Source of the DNA: Candidatus Limnocylindrales bacterium
Lineage (GTDB): Bacteria; Moduliflexota; Moduliflexia; Moduliflexales; JAUQPW01
Length of the DNA stretch: 64,000 nt
Assembly: GCA_035559535.1 (NCBI GenBank)
Contig: DATMBG010000006.1
Coordinates: 97,369 to 161,368 of the forward strand
Direction: 5' to 3'
Shown here: one piece after another, positions 6,842 through 16,076 of the stretch
How positions within the stretch are numbered: position 1 is the stretch's first letter
Layout of the letters: every line of letters starts with the position of its first letter
Position numbers and translations under genes: made by a program
Notes under the pieces: generated by a model
What the model was told of the DNA's origin: nothing
The model's database searches: none
Seen by the model: the letters and a program-made list of their open reading frames with translations, nothing else

Positions 6842-9145
6842 ATGACAAAATCTTTAGTGATTGTAGAATCTCCTGCGAAAGCAAAAACCATCAGTAAGTT
6901 TTTAGGTCCTCAATATACCGTTAAAGCATCTGTTGGGCATGTTAAAGACCTCCCGGAGAAAGAACTGGGGGTTGATATTGAGAATAATTTTAAACCTAAA
7001 TACGTGGTTATCAAGGGTAAGAAAAAAATTTTATCTGAAATCAAAGAGGCTGCCAAGAAAGCAGACGCGATTTATTTAGCTCCGGACCCGGACCGGGAAG
7101 GAGAGGCTATTTCCTGGCATATTGCCCAGGAGCTTAAAGACAAGCAAGATCACATCTACCGGGTTATGTTTAACGAGATTACCCGGCGAACGGTTCTGGA
7201 ATCCATGAAGAATCCAGGTCGGATTGATCTCAATAAAGTAGATGCCCAGCAGGCCCGAAGGATTTTGGACCGCCTGGTGGGATATAAAATTAGTCCCCTC
7301 CTCTGGAAGAAAGTTCGTAAAGGGCTTAGTGCAGGGCGGGTTCAATCGGTAGCGTTGCGGTTGATTTGTGAACGGGAGCGGGAAATTCAAAATTTTGTCC
7401 CGGAGGAATACTGGTCCATTACAGCTCATTTAAGAGGTGAGTTTCCGCCGGATTTCGAAGCCAGACTCTTTAAATCGGGCAATGAGAAAATCAAAATAGA
7501 GAATGAACAACAAGCCCGATCTATCTTGGAAGATCTGGAGGGGGCTTCTTATAAGGTAGACAAAATTGACAAAAAAGAACGAAAGCGGAATCCAACTCCC
7601 CCGTTTACGACCAGTACTCTTCAACAGGAAGCTGCAAGGAAACTAAAATTCTCTGCGAAGAAGACCATGATGATTGCCCAGAATCTCTATGAAGGCCTTG
7701 AAATCGGTCAGGAAGGTGCAGTGGGTCTGATTACCTATATGCGAACAGACTCTACTCGGGTATCGGAGGAAGCCCAGGCAGAAGCTCGCCAATACATTTT
7801 AGAAAAGTATGGAAAGGACTATGTTCCCGAAGTACCCCATAAATACAAAACCCAAAAAGCGGCCCAGGAAGCCCATGAAGCTATCCGCCCCACTTCGGTT
7901 TATCGGGTTCCGGCATCCTTAAAAAATTACCTGACGGAGGATCAGTACAAACTCTATGAGCTAATCTGGAACCGATTTATTGCCAGTCAGATGGAATCGG
8001 CCCTCTTAGAAGTAACAACGGTAGATATCCTGGCCGGTAAGTATCTCTTTCGGGCAACCGGGTCTGTGATAAAGTTTTTGGGGTTTATGAAAATTTATGT
8101 GGAAGGCAAAGATGATATCCAGCAAGGAATCAATGAGGATGAAGGAGATTTGGATTCAGATCAGGATAAAATTCTACCTCCACTTCGAGTAGGTGAAGTC
8201 CTGACCCTCCTGAAGCTGGTTCCCAAACAGCATTTTACCGAGCCTCCACCCCGGTACTCCGAAGCCAGCCTGGTCAAGGAGTTGGAAGCTCAGGGGATTG
8301 GGCGTCCCAGTACCTATGCAACGATTTTGAGTACAATCCAGCAGCGGGATTACACGCGAAAGGAAAAGGGAAAGTTTGTTCCCACCGAGTTAGGTATGCT
8401 GGTAGTGGACCTTCTTCTGGAAAATTTCCCTCACCTTTTTAATGTAAAATTTACTGCGGAAATGGAAGATCAGTTGGATAAGATCGAAGAGGGGAGAGCT
8501 AACTGGGTTCAATCTTTGGAAGAGTTTTACCGATCCTTTAATCAAGAGTTGCAGAAGGCCTTTGTAGAAATGCGAGATGTTAAAAAAGAGATGGAGGAAG
8601 TAACCGAAGAGATCTGCGAGAAATGTGGTCAGCCTATGGTAATCAAGTGGGGCCGTTATGGGAAGTTTATGGCCTGTTCCGGTTTTCCTAAATGTCGAAA
8701 CACCCGAAAAATCCCGCAAACTGAAGATGGTCAGGTCAAAACTCAAACCGAAGTGGTTACCGATGAAAAGTGTGAAAAGTGCGGTAATTCCTTAGTTGTT
8801 AGGGAAGGGAAGTTTGGAAGATTTCTTGCCTGCTCTACTTATCCCAGGTGTCAGTTTACAAAACCTTTCAGTACTGGAATTTCCTGTCCAGAAGAAGGGT
8901 GTAATGGGACGCTGGTAGAGCGGCGGGGACGAAATGGGAGAACTTTTTATAGTTGTAGTAATTATCCAAACTGCAAATACTCCCTGGCCTATAAACCTGT
9001 TGCAGAGCCTTGTCCAAAGTGTCAGGCTCCTTTTTTGATTGAAAAATGGGATAAAGATCGTGAGACTTCTATTATTCAATGCCAGCATAAAGGATGTGAT
9101 TTTCAAAAGCAGGAGTCGGAGGCCAGAAACCCGGAGTTAGAGTAA
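6842..9145 (+). CDS. topA: DNA topoisomerase I
   Basis: Type IA topoisomerase that relaxes negative supercoils. 767 residues. The Toprim domain starts with VIVESPAKAKTI and has the acidic triad DPDREGE (82-88). The catalytic tyrosine is Y299 in GLITYMRTDSTR. The C-terminus carries four zinc-ribbon-like repeats: three with CxxC...C....C spacing (CEKCGQ, CEKCGN, CPEEGC) and one more divergent CPKC unit. This matches the usual bacterial TopA plan with several zinc fingers. It sits between the small membrane genes and the NYN gene. Confidence 0.97.
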   Translation: MTKSLVIVESPAKAKTISKFLGPQYTVKASVGHVKDLPEKELGVDIENNFKPKYVVIKGKKKILSEIKEAAKKADAIYLAPDPDREGEAISWHIAQELKDKQDHIYRVMFNEITRRTVLESMKNPGRIDLNKVDAQQARRILDRLVGYKISPLLWKKVRKGLSAGRVQSVALRLICEREREIQNFVPEEYWSITAHLRGEFPPDFEARLFKSGNEKIKIENEQQARSILEDLEGASYKVDKIDKKERKRNPTPPFTTSTLQQEAARKLKFSAKKTMMIAQNLYEGLEIGQEGAVGLITYMRTDSTRVSEEAQAEARQYILEKYGKDYVPEVPHKYKTQKAAQEAHEAIRPTSVYRVPASLKNYLTEDQYKLYELIWNRFIASQMESALLEVTTVDILAGKYLFRATGSVIKFLGFMKIYVEGKDDIQQGINEDEGDLDSDQDKILPPLRVGEVLTLLKLVPKQHFTEPPPRYSEASLVKELEAQGIGRPSTYATILSTIQQRDYTRKEKGKFVPTELGMLVVDLLLENFPHLFNVKFTAEMEDQLDKIEEGRANWVQSLEEFYRSFNQELQKAFVEMRDVKKEMEEVTEEICEKCGQPMVIKWGRYGKFMACSGFPKCRNTRKIPQTEDGQVKTQTEVVTDEKCEKCGNSLVVREGKFGRFLACSTYPRCQFTKPFSTGISCPEEGCNGTLVERRGRNGRTFYSCSNYPNCKYSLAYKPVAEPCPKCQAPFLIEKWDKDRETSIIQCQHKGCDFQKQESEARNPELE

Positions 9146-9237
9146 AAGCGGAATCAAATTTAGAAATCGGTATTCGAAAGAAAATCCAGATCCTATCGGA
9201 AATTTTTGTATTCTGACTTCTAATTCCTGAATATCCA

Positions 9238-10008
9238 ATGACCATCATTATAGATGGATATAACTTTATCGGTCGGTCTCGAAAATTAAGGATCGAAGAT
9301 CCCCACTGTCGAGAAAAGCTCTTTCGAAAATTGACCGATTATTGCAGACTTCGAAAGAAGGATGTTATTGTTGTCTTCGATGGGGCTTGTCTGGGACCCG
9401 GGGTGGATAAAAAACGGACCTACGGAAGGATTACGATCCTGTATTCTTCAGGAGGGCTTAGTGCCGATGAAGAGATTGTAAGACTAATCCGTGCCGACAA
9501 ACAAAAAAAGCAATTGCTGGTAGTCACTTCGGATCATGAGGTTCAAAACTATGCAAAATCCATGGGGACCCAGGTGACTAAATCGGAAGAATTTGAGCGG
9601 GATATCGAGAGAGTTTTTGCTCAAAATCGCGGCCGGGAAGAGAGAAACCGCCGCCTTTCCAACAAAGAGGTCCAAAAGTGGCTGGAAATCTTTAGTCAAT
9701 CTCCCTCAGATGAGGGAGAAGTTGACTTCCCTTCGGGAGAGGATGTAAAATCTTTTCCTGAGGAAAGTCCTCCAAAAAGAGAAGCCACGGCAATGCAAGG
9801 GAGTAGTATAGATGAATCGGCGTCCCCATTTCAGAAGAAACTTCCCAGTGTAGCTAGAAAAAACAAAGGAGTTCTCCAAGAAGAAAGGATTCAAAAGCTA
9901 AAAAAGATAAAGAAAAAAATGCCCGAGAAACAAACCCTGGATCGGGTTCATGTTCATCTTTCTGAGTTAGAAATTCAAGAATGGCTGAAAATCTTCAAGG
10001 AAAAATAG
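9238..10008 (+). CDS. YacP-like NYN-domain RNase-like protein with duplicated C-terminal motif
   Basis: 256 residues. The N-terminal NYN (PIN-like) domain (about 1-130) has IIIDGYNFIG, VVFDGA, GLSADEEIVRLI and VVTSDHEV, giving the acidic residues of the family that includes the ribosome-associated endonuclease Rae1/YacP. A low-complexity linker follows. The motif LSNKEVQKWLEIF (140-152) is repeated as LSELEIQEWLKIF at the extreme C-terminus (241-253). The gene overlaps xerC by 28 bp, so translation is coupled. It occupies the position trmFO holds in related clusters. The nuclease role is a family inference. Confidence 0.8.
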   Translation: MTIIIDGYNFIGRSRKLRIEDPHCREKLFRKLTDYCRLRKKDVIVVFDGACLGPGVDKKRTYGRITILYSSGGLSADEEIVRLIRADKQKKQLLVVTSDHEVQNYAKSMGTQVTKSEEFERDIERVFAQNRGREERNRRLSNKEVQKWLEIFSQSPSDEGEVDFPSGEDVKSFPEESPPKREATAMQGSSIDESASPFQKKLPSVARKNKGVLQEERIQKLKKIKKKMPEKQTLDRVHVHLSELEIQEWLKIFKEK

Positions 10009-10991
10009 AAACTTATTTAGATAAATTCCTGGGATATCTGCAGATAGAAAAGAATTTATCCCAACGAACAATTGAAAGTTATCGAACCGACCTGCTTCAG
10101 TTCGAGAAGTTTCTCCAAGATACCCGGTTTGGTATAAAAGAGCACTCCCCAGAAGGTTTGATAGATTGGACAAGGATAGATAAAACCGTTATCCGGGCTT
10201 TCCTGGGCCATTTACATGAAAAAGGTCGGGCTAAGACTTCGATAGCCAGGAAATTAGCTGCCATTCGTTCCTTTTTAAAATATTTGAATCGGGAGGGTAT
10301 TTTGACTCTGAACCCGGCTTCCTTTGTAACCAGTCCCAAGCTTCCCCAAAGAATACCCTCCTTTCTATCTGTTTCCGAGGTATCCACCCTGCTGCAGTCT
10401 GTAGATCCCCAGGTAAATCCTGAAAATTCAAGTTCTCAAACTTCAAAGAGAATAGGCTTCTCAGCCCCTCATCTCCTTAGCTTAAGGGATCATGCCATCT
10501 TAGAGGTTTTATATGCTACGGGGATAAGGGTTGGAGAGCTGGTTAATCTGAAGATTAATCAGGTTAACTTTGAGGAAAAAACAATCCGGGTACGAGGTAA
10601 AGGAAAAAAAGAGCGGATGGTTTTATTGGGAACACCTGCTGTGGCAGCTTTGAAGGCTTATTTGCTCGAAAGAGAACGGTTGGAATCTCTGTTAAGAACT
10701 GAGAGAAATGAAAATCCACCTCTTTTTGTCGACTATAAAGGGGATCCTCTAACAGACCGAAGTATACGGCGTATTGTAGAGAAGTGCGTGCGAAAGAGCT
10801 TACTTTCTAAGCAGATTTCTCCCCATTCCCTTCGTCACACGTTTGCAACTCATCTGTTAGACTCTGGAGCCGATTTACGTGCTATTCAAGAATTACTGGG
10901 TCATGAGAGTCTGTCCACGACTCAAAAGTATACCCATGTAAGTATAAATAAACTGATGGAGGTCTATGAAAAAGCGCACCCGAAAGCGTAA
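9981..10991 (+). CDS. xerC: Tyrosine recombinase XerC/XerD
   Basis: Site-specific recombinase resolving chromosome dimers at dif. An N-terminal SAM-like core-binding domain (about 10-115) is followed by the catalytic domain. The catalytic residues are visible: Arg in ATGIRVGEL, Lys in RGKGKKERM, H282 and R285 in HSLRHTFATHLL, H308 in LLGHESLST and nucleophile Y317 in QKYTHVS. At 336 residues it is longer than typical (about 300) because of an insertion of about 20 residues after VDPQVNPENS. Position next to topA and hslVU favours the XerC assignment, but XerD cannot be excluded from sequence alone. Confidence 0.93.
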   Translation: MAENLQGKIETYLDKFLGYLQIEKNLSQRTIESYRTDLLQFEKFLQDTRFGIKEHSPEGLIDWTRIDKTVIRAFLGHLHEKGRAKTSIARKLAAIRSFLKYLNREGILTLNPASFVTSPKLPQRIPSFLSVSEVSTLLQSVDPQVNPENSSSQTSKRIGFSAPHLLSLRDHAILEVLYATGIRVGELVNLKINQVNFEEKTIRVRGKGKKERMVLLGTPAVAALKAYLLERERLESLLRTERNENPPLFVDYKGDPLTDRSIRRIVEKCVRKSLLSKQISPHSLRHTFATHLLDSGADLRAIQELLGHESLSTTQKYTHVSINKLMEVYEKAHPKA

Positions 10992-11110
10992 ATAGTCCTT
11001 TGTTGGTTGTCTGTTGCTTTGTAAGGCTAGAATGACCTGTTCCCTGATTCCTATAAACCGACAACCTGAAATCTATCCGGAGAAGGGTCAATGAGCAGTT
11101 TAATAAATAA

Positions 11111-11148
11111 AAGAAACAACGGACAACGGACAACGGACAACGGACAAG
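11111..11148 (+). repeat. (ACAACGG)n short tandem repeat before hslV
   Basis: Four consecutive GGACAAC-type units sit directly before the hslV start codon, where a Shine-Dalgarno would be expected. Related units (ACAACGAACAATGG) lie at 28029-28062 between two ABC genes. Confidence 0.65.
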
Positions 11149-11150
11149 AA

Positions 11151-11678
11151 ATGTTTCATTCTACAACAATTTTATCTGTTCGGCACAAAGGCCGTGTTGC
11201 TATGGCTGGAGATGGACAAGTTACCTTTGGGGATACAATTATGAAGCATAATGCTCGAAAAGTCAGGCGGATGTACCATGATAAAATTATAGCGGGCTTT
11301 GCGGGTGCCGCTGCAGACGCTTTTGCCCTTTTTTCCAGATTTGAAAATAAAGTAGAAGAATATCGGGGTAACTTATACAGAGCCTCGGTAGAGCTGGCTA
11401 AGGACTGGAGAACAGATAGAATTCTTCGAAGGTTAGAAGCTCTACTGGCTGTGGCAGATCGGGATTATTCTTTGATTATCTCGGGAACAGGAGACATTAT
11501 CGAACCCGATGATGGCATTATCGGTATAGGTTCTGGGGGTTCTTATGCGCTGGCGGCAGCCAAAGCTTTGGTCCATCATACCGATTTGAGTGCGAGGGAA
11601 ATTGTTGAGGAGGCCATGAAAATCGCTTCCTCTATTTGTGTTTATACCAACGATAAAATTATCGTTGAAGAACTTTAA
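11151..11678 (+). CDS. hslV: ATP-dependent protease subunit HslV
   Basis: Proteolytic dodecamer subunit of the HslUV (ClpYQ) protease, an N-terminal-nucleophile threonine hydrolase. Starting at the ATG at 11151 the protein begins [24 protein letters not shown]5 is the expected nucleophile after removal of a four-residue leader, the form seen in delta-proteobacteria and Firmicutes. Other family marks are [27 protein letters not shown] and [16 protein letters not shown] longer frame from 11091 reads through the ACAACGG repeat and is rejected. 175 residues, normal length. hslU follows after about 200 bp that contain an inverted repeat. Confidence 0.96.
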   Translation: MFHSTTILSVRHKGRVAMAGDGQVTFGDTIMKHNARKVRRMYHDKIIAGFAGAAADAFALFSRFENKVEEYRGNLYRASVELAKDWRTDRILRRLEALLAVADRDYSLIISGTGDIIEPDDGIIGIGSGGSYALAAAKALVHHTDLSAREIVEEAMKIASSICVYTNDKIIVEEL

Positions 11679-11711
11679 ACTTTATTAGAAATAAGTTTTT
11701 ATAACTACTCT

Positions 11712-11801
11712 CCCACAAAGACACAAAGGCCCAAAGATTCAAAAAGAAAAATAGAAAAATCTAACCCTTTGTGTTTCTCCATGTCTTCATGTCTTTGTGG
11801 G
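11712..11801. repeat. Nested inverted repeat between hslV and hslU
   Basis: CCCACAAAGAC (11712-11722) pairs with GTCTTTGTGGG (11791-11801), and ACACAAAGG (11721-11729) pairs with CCTTTGTGT (11766-11774). The unit text (ACACAAAGG, CACAAAGAC) is itself repetitive, like the other short-period repeats in this window. Confidence 0.6.
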
Positions 11802-11875
11802 GAGATGGTTTATTTCTGAATCAGAGAATGATTATAAAAGACCAGGATAATTCCTTAGAGAAAACCGAAAGCCTG

Positions 11876-13219
11876 ATGGATACTCTAACTCCTCGACAAA
11901 TTGTTTCCGAGTTAGATAAATACATCGTTGGTCAAGTCGATGCCAAACGTGCAGTGGCTATTGCCTTGCGAAATCGCTGGCGACGACAAAAACTAAGTCC
12001 TGAATTGCGAGATGAAGTGGCTCCTAAAAATATTATCATGATTGGACCCACCGGAGTGGGTAAGACAGAGATCGCCAGGCGGTTGGCTAAACTGGCTCAG
12101 TCTCCCTTCCTCAAGGTAGAGGCTTCTAAATTTACCGAAGTGGGTTATGTAGGTCGGGATGTGGAGTCGATGATTCGGGACTTGACCGAATTGGCAGTCA
12201 ATATGGTCAAGGCAGAAAAACAGGAGGAGGTTAAGGAAAAAGCCAGAGTCCTTGCCGAAGAGAGACTCTTAGATCTTTTGTTCCCGTCTTCTAAACCTTC
12301 TGAAGAAACCTCCGCAGTTTCCCCAGAGGACTCTCGAAGCAGTACCCGGGAAAAGATTAGAAAGCTCCTTGCCAGTGGACAATTTGATGACCGATTGGTA
12401 GAAATAGAGGTACGAGATCGAACCCTTCCCATCGTGGAGATTTTTTCCAATGCTGGTATCGAAGAAATGGATATTAATATCAAGGATATGCTTCCACCCG
12501 GGCTTTTTCCGACACGAACTAAAAAACGAAAAGTAAAAGTATCAGAAGCCAGGAAGATCTTGGAGCAAGAGGAAGCCCAGAAATTGATAGATATGGATGA
12601 AGTGACCCGGCTTGCTATTCAGAGAACCGAACAAACCGGTATTGTCTTTATAGACGAAATAGATAAGATCGCAGGCCGAGAGAATTATGGGGGACCGGAT
12701 GTATCCCGGGAAGGAGTCCAACGAGATATCTTACCCATCGTGGAAGGATCTACAGTTAATACGAAATATGGTATGGTAAGAACCGATCACATTTTATTTA
12801 TTGCCGCCGGGGCTTTCCATGTCTCAAAACCTTCGGATCTTATTCCGGAATTACAAGGGCGATTCCCTATTCGGGTTGAGTTAGAACCGCTGACAGAAAA
12901 TGACTTTATCCGAATCTTAACGGAACCTCAAAATGCTCTGATTAAACAATATACCGCTTTATTGGAAACCGAAGGAGTCCGGCTGGAGTTCACCGAAGAT
13001 GCTATCAAGGAAATTGCATCGGTCGCGGCTATCGTGAATGAGAGAACCGAAAACATAGGAGCCAGAAGGTTGCATACGGTGATGGAGAAACTTTTGGACG
13101 AAATCTCCTTCAATGCTCCTGAACTAAAAGAGAAAACAGTCGTTATCGATGCAGAATATGTCAGGACCCGATTGAAAGATATTGTAGAGGATCAAAACCT
13201 GAGTCGATATATTCTGTAA
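11876..13219 (+). CDS. hslU: ATP-dependent protease ATPase subunit HslU
   Basis: AAA+ unfoldase partner of HslV. Family start [20 protein letters not shown], Walker [16 protein letters not shown], Walker [12 protein letters not shown], an I-domain rich in charged residues (about 120-200), and the C-terminal sensor region ending LSRYIL. Those hydrophobic C-terminal residues are the ones that dock into HslV. The ATG at 11876 matches the family N-terminus. Upstream in-frame starts at 11828 and 11771 add unrelated residues, the latter encoded inside the inverted repeat. About 447 residues, normal length. Convergent with the minus-strand phosphoesterase gene. Confidence 0.95.
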   Translation: MDTLTPRQIVSELDKYIVGQVDAKRAVAIALRNRWRRQKLSPELRDEVAPKNIIMIGPTGVGKTEIARRLAKLAQSPFLKVEASKFTEVGYVGRDVESMIRDLTELAVNMVKAEKQEEVKEKARVLAEERLLDLLFPSSKPSEETSAVSPEDSRSSTREKIRKLLASGQFDDRLVEIEVRDRTLPIVEIFSNAGIEEMDINIKDMLPPGLFPTRTKKRKVKVSEARKILEQEEAQKLIDMDEVTRLAIQRTEQTGIVFIDEIDKIAGRENYGGPDVSREGVQRDILPIVEGSTVNTKYGMVRTDHILFIAAGAFHVSKPSDLIPELQGRFPIRVELEPLTENDFIRILTEPQNALIKQYTALLETEGVRLEFTEDAIKEIASVAAIVNERTENIGARRLHTVMEKLLDEISFNAPELKEKTVVIDAEYVRTRLKDIVEDQNLSRYIL

Positions 13220-13293
13220 ATAACTGAACAACCCGGAGGAGCAGGGATAAAAAAATAGTCTCTGTGTCCTCTGGGGTTTCTGCCTCCCGGTTT

Positions 13294-14031
13294 TTATATA
13301 CCCCTACTCAGCCGTTCAATCAAGAATACCGGTAGATTTACTTTTCTCATTTTCTGCTGAGTGGTTTGAATATCATAGGGAACCCGTCGAACTTCCACTC
13401 TTTTCTTATCCAGATCATAAATTGCATAGGCTGCTGAAGGATTACGATCTCGAGGTTGACCCACACTCCCCACATTTATGATGTAACGGAAGCCATTCCG
13501 GATCTGAAGGGTAAAAGCATCTTTTCTTTCCTCTATTAAACGATTCTTATCATCGAGGGCGTAGTAAACGGGAATATGCGAATGACCGATAAAAGAGATA
13601 GATTCGGTCATATCTTTTAGATGATAAATTGCATCGGCGGGAGTAGAAATATAATCCCAGTTTAAAGGATTTTTGGGAGTAGCGTGAACGAAAAGAATAT
13701 GGTTTTCCCTCACAGAAATCTGGTAAGTCTCTAATATTTTCCTGTTCTGATCAGATAAAACATCTTGGGTCCAGAGTATCGCATAGGCTGCATAGGGATT
13801 AAAATACTCGAGATCGGTTAAGCCGAGGAGGGCATGATCATGATTTCCCATGATGGTGAAGTTCGTCCGTTCTGCAATAAACTCCACACATTCATTAGGG
13901 TTCGGTCCATATCCCACAACATCTCCAAGACAGACAATCTTATCCGAAGGAGAGACTTTTCCTATCTCTTTAAAGACCGCCTGTAAAGCCTCTAAATTAC
14001 TATGAATATCCGAGACGATAATGTATCTCAC
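13294..14031 (-). CDS. Calcineurin-like metallophosphoesterase
   Basis: 245 residues with all family metal-binding motifs: SDIHSN at the N-terminus, GDVVGYGPNPNECVE, GNHDHAL and GHSHIP. The GDVVGYGPNP signature is common in a large group of small phosphodiesterase/phosphatase proteins related to diadenosine tetraphosphatases; the physiological substrate is usually unknown. It starts with GTG at 14031. It is the last gene of a minus-strand run after ribD, ribE, ribH and nusB, and the 43 bp gap to nusB suggests co-transcription. Confidence 0.85.
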   Translation of the reverse strand: MRYIIVSDIHSNLEALQAVFKEIGKVSPSDKIVCLGDVVGYGPNPNECVEFIAERTNFTIMGNHDHALLGLTDLEYFNPYAAYAILWTQDVLSDQNRKILETYQISVRENHILFVHATPKNPLNWDYISTPADAIYHLKDMTESISFIGHSHIPVYYALDDKNRLIEERKDAFTLQIRNGFRYIINVGSVGQPRDRNPSAAYAIYDLDKKRVEVRRVPYDIQTTQQKMRKVNLPVFLIERLSRGI

Positions 14032-14074
14032 GGCTATCCTTCAGGAAACCCCTTCTCTGAGAAACCTGGATTGC

Positions 14075-14557
14075 TTAATCTGGATTCTTTGAGGTTTTAG
14101 ATAGGTCCCTGACTCCAGGGCCTGGAGGGGATGGAATATTTTCCGATTTTTTCTTGACCATTGTATGATGAATTTTATCTAAGATACCGTTAATAAAGGC
14201 ACTGGATTTATCGGTGCTATATTTTTTCGCAATATCCAGAGCCTCGTTAATGGTGACTTTGGGAGGAATTTCGTCTTCATAAAGCAATTCATAAATCGCA
14301 AAACGAAGTATATTTCTATCCACAGTTGCCATCCGATCCAGGGTCCAGTTGGTAACATTTTGTATGATAAGTTTATCGATCTCCTCTTTATGTTCCATGA
14401 CCCCCCTGACCAGGCGACTCGCAAATGCCTGAATCTCAGGAGAATACCTGGTTAAGAACCAGAATTCTGTAAGGGTTTTATCTACCTCCCTAGGTAAAAT
14501 ATCCAGTCCGTATAATATTTTCAGAGCAACCTCACGGGCCTGTCTTCGTACACCCAT
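14075..14557 (-). CDS. nusB: Transcription antitermination factor NusB
   Basis: RNA-binding factor of the antitermination complex acting on rRNA operons. 160 residues with the family N-terminus RRQAREVALKILYGLDI, central DKLIIQNVTNWTLDRMATVDRNILRFAIYELLY and DEIPPKVTINEALDIAKKYSTDKSSAFINGILDKI. It follows ribH by 21 bp; the ribH-nusB pair is widespread. The C-terminal 20 residues (after MVKKKSEN) are Pro/Ser-rich and not conserved. Confidence 0.96.
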   Translation of the reverse strand: MGVRRQAREVALKILYGLDILPREVDKTLTEFWFLTRYSPEIQAFASRLVRGVMEHKEEIDKLIIQNVTNWTLDRMATVDRNILRFAIYELLYEDEIPPKVTINEALDIAKKYSTDKSSAFINGILDKIHHTMVKKKSENIPSPPGPGVRDLSKTSKNPD

Positions 14558-14578
14558 ACTTCTTTTGTTTTAGAAATC

Positions 14579-15064
14579 CTAGGGAGTTCTCGAACTAAAC
14601 TCCATTTCTTTAAGTAAATTAACCATCTCAATAGCTGAAAGGGCTGCATCCCATCCCTTATTTCCCACTTTGGTTCCAGCCCTCTCTATGGCCTGTTCGA
14701 TGTTATCGGTTGTCAAAACTCCGTAAATTACAGGAAGACCTGACTCTAGAGATGCAATAGCGATGCCTTTTGTAACTTCCGAGGCAATATATTCAAAATG
14801 GGGTGTTGCCCCTCGAATGACAGCACCTAAACAAATAACCGCATCAAAGCGACCACTCTGAGCCATTTTTTTAGCAATAAGCGGTATCTCAAAAGCCCCC
14901 GGCGTTTTGGCAATGGTGATATCCTGCTCATCGGCTCCATTTCGATAAAGAGCATCTAAGGCTCCCTCCAATAAACGCTGGGTAATAAAGTCGTTGAATC
15001 GACTCACAACAATTCCAAACCGAAAACCCTCAGCCGATAATTTACCTTCCAGTATTTTAGGCAT
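14579..15064 (-). CDS. ribH: 6,7-dimethyl-8-ribityllumazine synthase
   Basis: Condenses 3,4-dihydroxy-2-butanone 4-phosphate with the ribitylamino-pyrimidine to give the lumazine precursor of riboflavin. 161 residues: [61 protein letters not shown] and [27 protein letters not shown]. These include the substrate-binding GAVIRG and the catalytic His of the PHFEY segment. Shine-Dalgarno GAGGAATT. It is separated from ribE by 297 bp that hold a repeat where ribBA would commonly lie. Confidence 0.97.
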   Translation of the reverse strand: MPKILEGKLSAEGFRFGIVVSRFNDFITQRLLEGALDALYRNGADEQDITIAKTPGAFEIPLIAKKMAQSGRFDAVICLGAVIRGATPHFEYIASEVTKGIAIASLESGLPVIYGVLTTDNIEQAIERAGTKVGNKGWDAALSAIEMVNLLKEMEFSSRTP

Positions 15065-15100
15065 AATTCCTCGTGGAGCAGTAAACAGTGGGTAGTACTT

Positions 15101-15170
15101 TGTTTACCCAGTTTTATTTAACTTTTAAGTGGCCCTCACCCCCGACCTCTCTCCCACAAGGGGAGAGAGG
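15101..15170 (+). repeat. MITE-like palindromic repeat, copy A (partial)
   Basis: Left-end text TGTTTACCCAGTTTT then AACTTTTAAGTGGCCCTCACC is shared with copies at 21377-21540, 23531-23637 (inverted) and 57543-57653. The hairpin part here is short (CTCTCTCCC ... GGGGAGAGAG). Confidence 0.65.
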
Positions 15171-15361
15171 AGTTAGGACATGGGCAATTTCCAGGTTCCC
15201 TCTTCCCAATGCGGGAAGAGGACTAGAAAAACTACCTCTGAAAACTCTTGTTTTTCCCGACCCTGTTCCGGATCAAGGGGAATAGAACGCGTTCTCAAGG
15301 AATCCTGAAGATCACTCCAACTTATTTACCACTCCCTACCTGATAGCCTACCACCTACCGC
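15171..15361. other. Rest of the ribH-ribE gap
   Basis: No coding sequence is visible, and nothing resembles a remnant of ribBA. A CCTCTTCCC/GGGAAGAGG inverted repeat is present near 15200-15222. Confidence 0.5.
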
Positions 15362-16021
15362 TTACGGCCCACCGTCTAAAAACCCATGTTCGACCAGGAA
15401 AGCCAGATCTATGGAACGCTGCTTAGATTCCGGCCGACCTTGAAGAAGTTTCTCCACATAACGTCCTAAGATATCTGTTTCCAGATTAACCGTATCCCCT
15501 ACTTTTTTAAAACCCAAGGTTGTTTTGGCCGCAGTAAAGGGTACAATAGCAACCGAAAAACCATTCGAAGAGGTCTGAATAACAGTTAAACTAATTCCAT
15601 CTACTGCTATTGAGCCCTTCGGTACTATATAACATAGTAATTCTTCAGGAGCTGAAATAGTGAGAAAAATAGTATTTTCCTTAACTTGTTTACTTAAAAT
15701 TTGACCTGTTCCATCTACATGCCCTAAAACCAGATGCCCACCCAGCCGATCTGTTAACTTAAGAGATCTCTCCAGATTAACCGGGTCGCCACTTCTCAGG
15801 TCCTTTAAATTAGAAACCCGCAAGGTTTCCAGAGAGATATCCGCGCAGAAAGTAGACGAAGTAATCTCTGTGACGGTCAGACAAACCCCATTGACCGAGA
15901 TACTATCCCCTAATTTCATATCTTCGAGGACCGTTTTAGCCCCAACCTTCAATATATAACTATTTCCTCGAGAAATAATTTCTCGAATGGTACCTATCTC
16001 TTCAATAATGCCGGTAAACAT
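15362..16021 (-). CDS. ribE: Riboflavin synthase alpha subunit
   Basis: Dismutates two 6,7-dimethyl-8-ribityllumazine molecules to riboflavin. 219 residues with two tandem lumazine-binding barrels. The first starts MFTGIIEEIGTI with SVNGVCLTVTEI; the second has GHLVLGHVDGTGQI and GSIAVDGISLTVI. The ATG at 16021 gives the canonical MFTGII start, whereas the open frame begins 23 codons earlier without family similarity. It follows ribD by 55 bp on the same strand. Confidence 0.96.
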   Translation of the reverse strand: MFTGIIEEIGTIREIISRGNSYILKVGAKTVLEDMKLGDSISVNGVCLTVTEITSSTFCADISLETLRVSNLKDLRSGDPVNLERSLKLTDRLGGHLVLGHVDGTGQILSKQVKENTIFLTISAPEELLCYIVPKGSIAVDGISLTVIQTSSNGFSVAIVPFTAAKTTLGFKKVGDTVNLETDILGRYVEKLLQGRPESKQRSIDLAFLVEHGFLDGGP

Positions 16022-16076
16022 AATTATCTCTGAAGTAAAAATGTGGGTAAAGATCCGTCTACCTGGGGTTAGGTTA

